DNA from: JBAZUK01 sp041661445
GTDB lineage: Bacteria; Chlamydiota; Chlamydiia; Chlamydiales; SM23-39
DNA: 64,000 nucleotides
Reading direction: 5' to 3'
Assembly (NCBI GenBank): GCA_041661445.1
Contig: JBAZUK010000002.1
Location: 124,001-188,000 of the forward strand
The position numbers and the translations under genes were made by a program. Below the pieces are notes generated by a model. The model was not told the origin of the DNA, did no database searches, and saw nothing but the letters and a program-made list of their open reading frames with translations. Positions 63,994-64,000 of this stretch are shown here, piece by piece (the stretch's first letter is position 1; each line of letters opens with the position of its first letter).

Positions 63994-64000
63994 CAACATT

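Overview
The window is AT-rich, gene-dense bacterial DNA using the standard code. The gene set suggests a host-associated member of the Chlamydiota, probably one of the anaerobic lineages (Anoxychlamydiales-like). This is an inference from content: a NAD-linked trimeric [FeFe] hydrogenase operon sits beside many small proteins with two-lobed hydrophobic segments (Inc-like), RING-finger proteins, a eukaryote-type phospholipase C, a DUF2608 protein, a PEBP/YbcL protein and a SulP transporter. No rRNA or other clade marker is present, so another intracellular phylum (for example Dependentiae) cannot be excluded.

Layout. 0-5.5 kb: 5'-truncated dnaA, deoC, a RING/TPR-like protein, an MFS transporter, a DUF3795 protein and a secreted cyclophilin. 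5.7-8.2 kb: a family 1 glycosidase with an unusual N-terminus, a decayed ISAs1-type transposase and tRNA-Leu(UAG). 8.3-15.3 kb: ferric-reductase-like protein, methyltransferase, photolyase, PAP2 phosphatase, a Feo iron-uptake operon (feoA, feoB, a 40-residue FeoB-associated Cys-rich protein, DUF2905) and a cold-shock protein. 15.7-17.2 kb: three tandem small paralogues and a frameshifted RING gene. 17.3-21.6 kb: the hydrogenase operon, in which the ferredoxin tail of HydB is a separate gene. 21.7-30.4 kb: putative membrane/effector proteins, three of them paralogues, with umuDC embedded. 30.5-32.8 kb: LigD split into three adjacent genes. 32.9-38.2 kb: PEP synthase, a small secreted protein, malic enzyme, a frameshifted DUF2608 gene and an SRPBCC protein. 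38.5-46 kb: RING protein, PEBP, YheT-type hydrolase, outer-membrane protein, PagL-like deacylase, twin secreted paralogues and an Inc-like repeat protein. 46-64 kb: two amino-acid permeases, glmS, an AsmA-like protein, methyltransferases, an HI0933-type flavoprotein, an MFS transporter, another RING protein, an ABC-F ATPase, a SulP transporter and a phospholipase C with both X and Y halves.

How the genes fit together. Malic enzyme and PEP synthase give a malate-pyruvate-PEP route for gluconeogenesis. The hydrogenase would dispose of NADH and ferredoxin electrons as H2 in an anoxic niche. FeoAB imports the Fe(II) that iron-sulfur enzymes need. Photolyase, UmuDC and the LigD pieces form a DNA-repair theme. 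RING proteins, phospholipase C, Inc-like proteins and perhaps the glycosidase are the likely host-interaction set. The strongest observations are the phospholipase C, the four RING genes, the gene fissions in hydB and ligD, the membrane-protein paralogue trio with a repeat-bearing variable region, and two single-base frameshifts.
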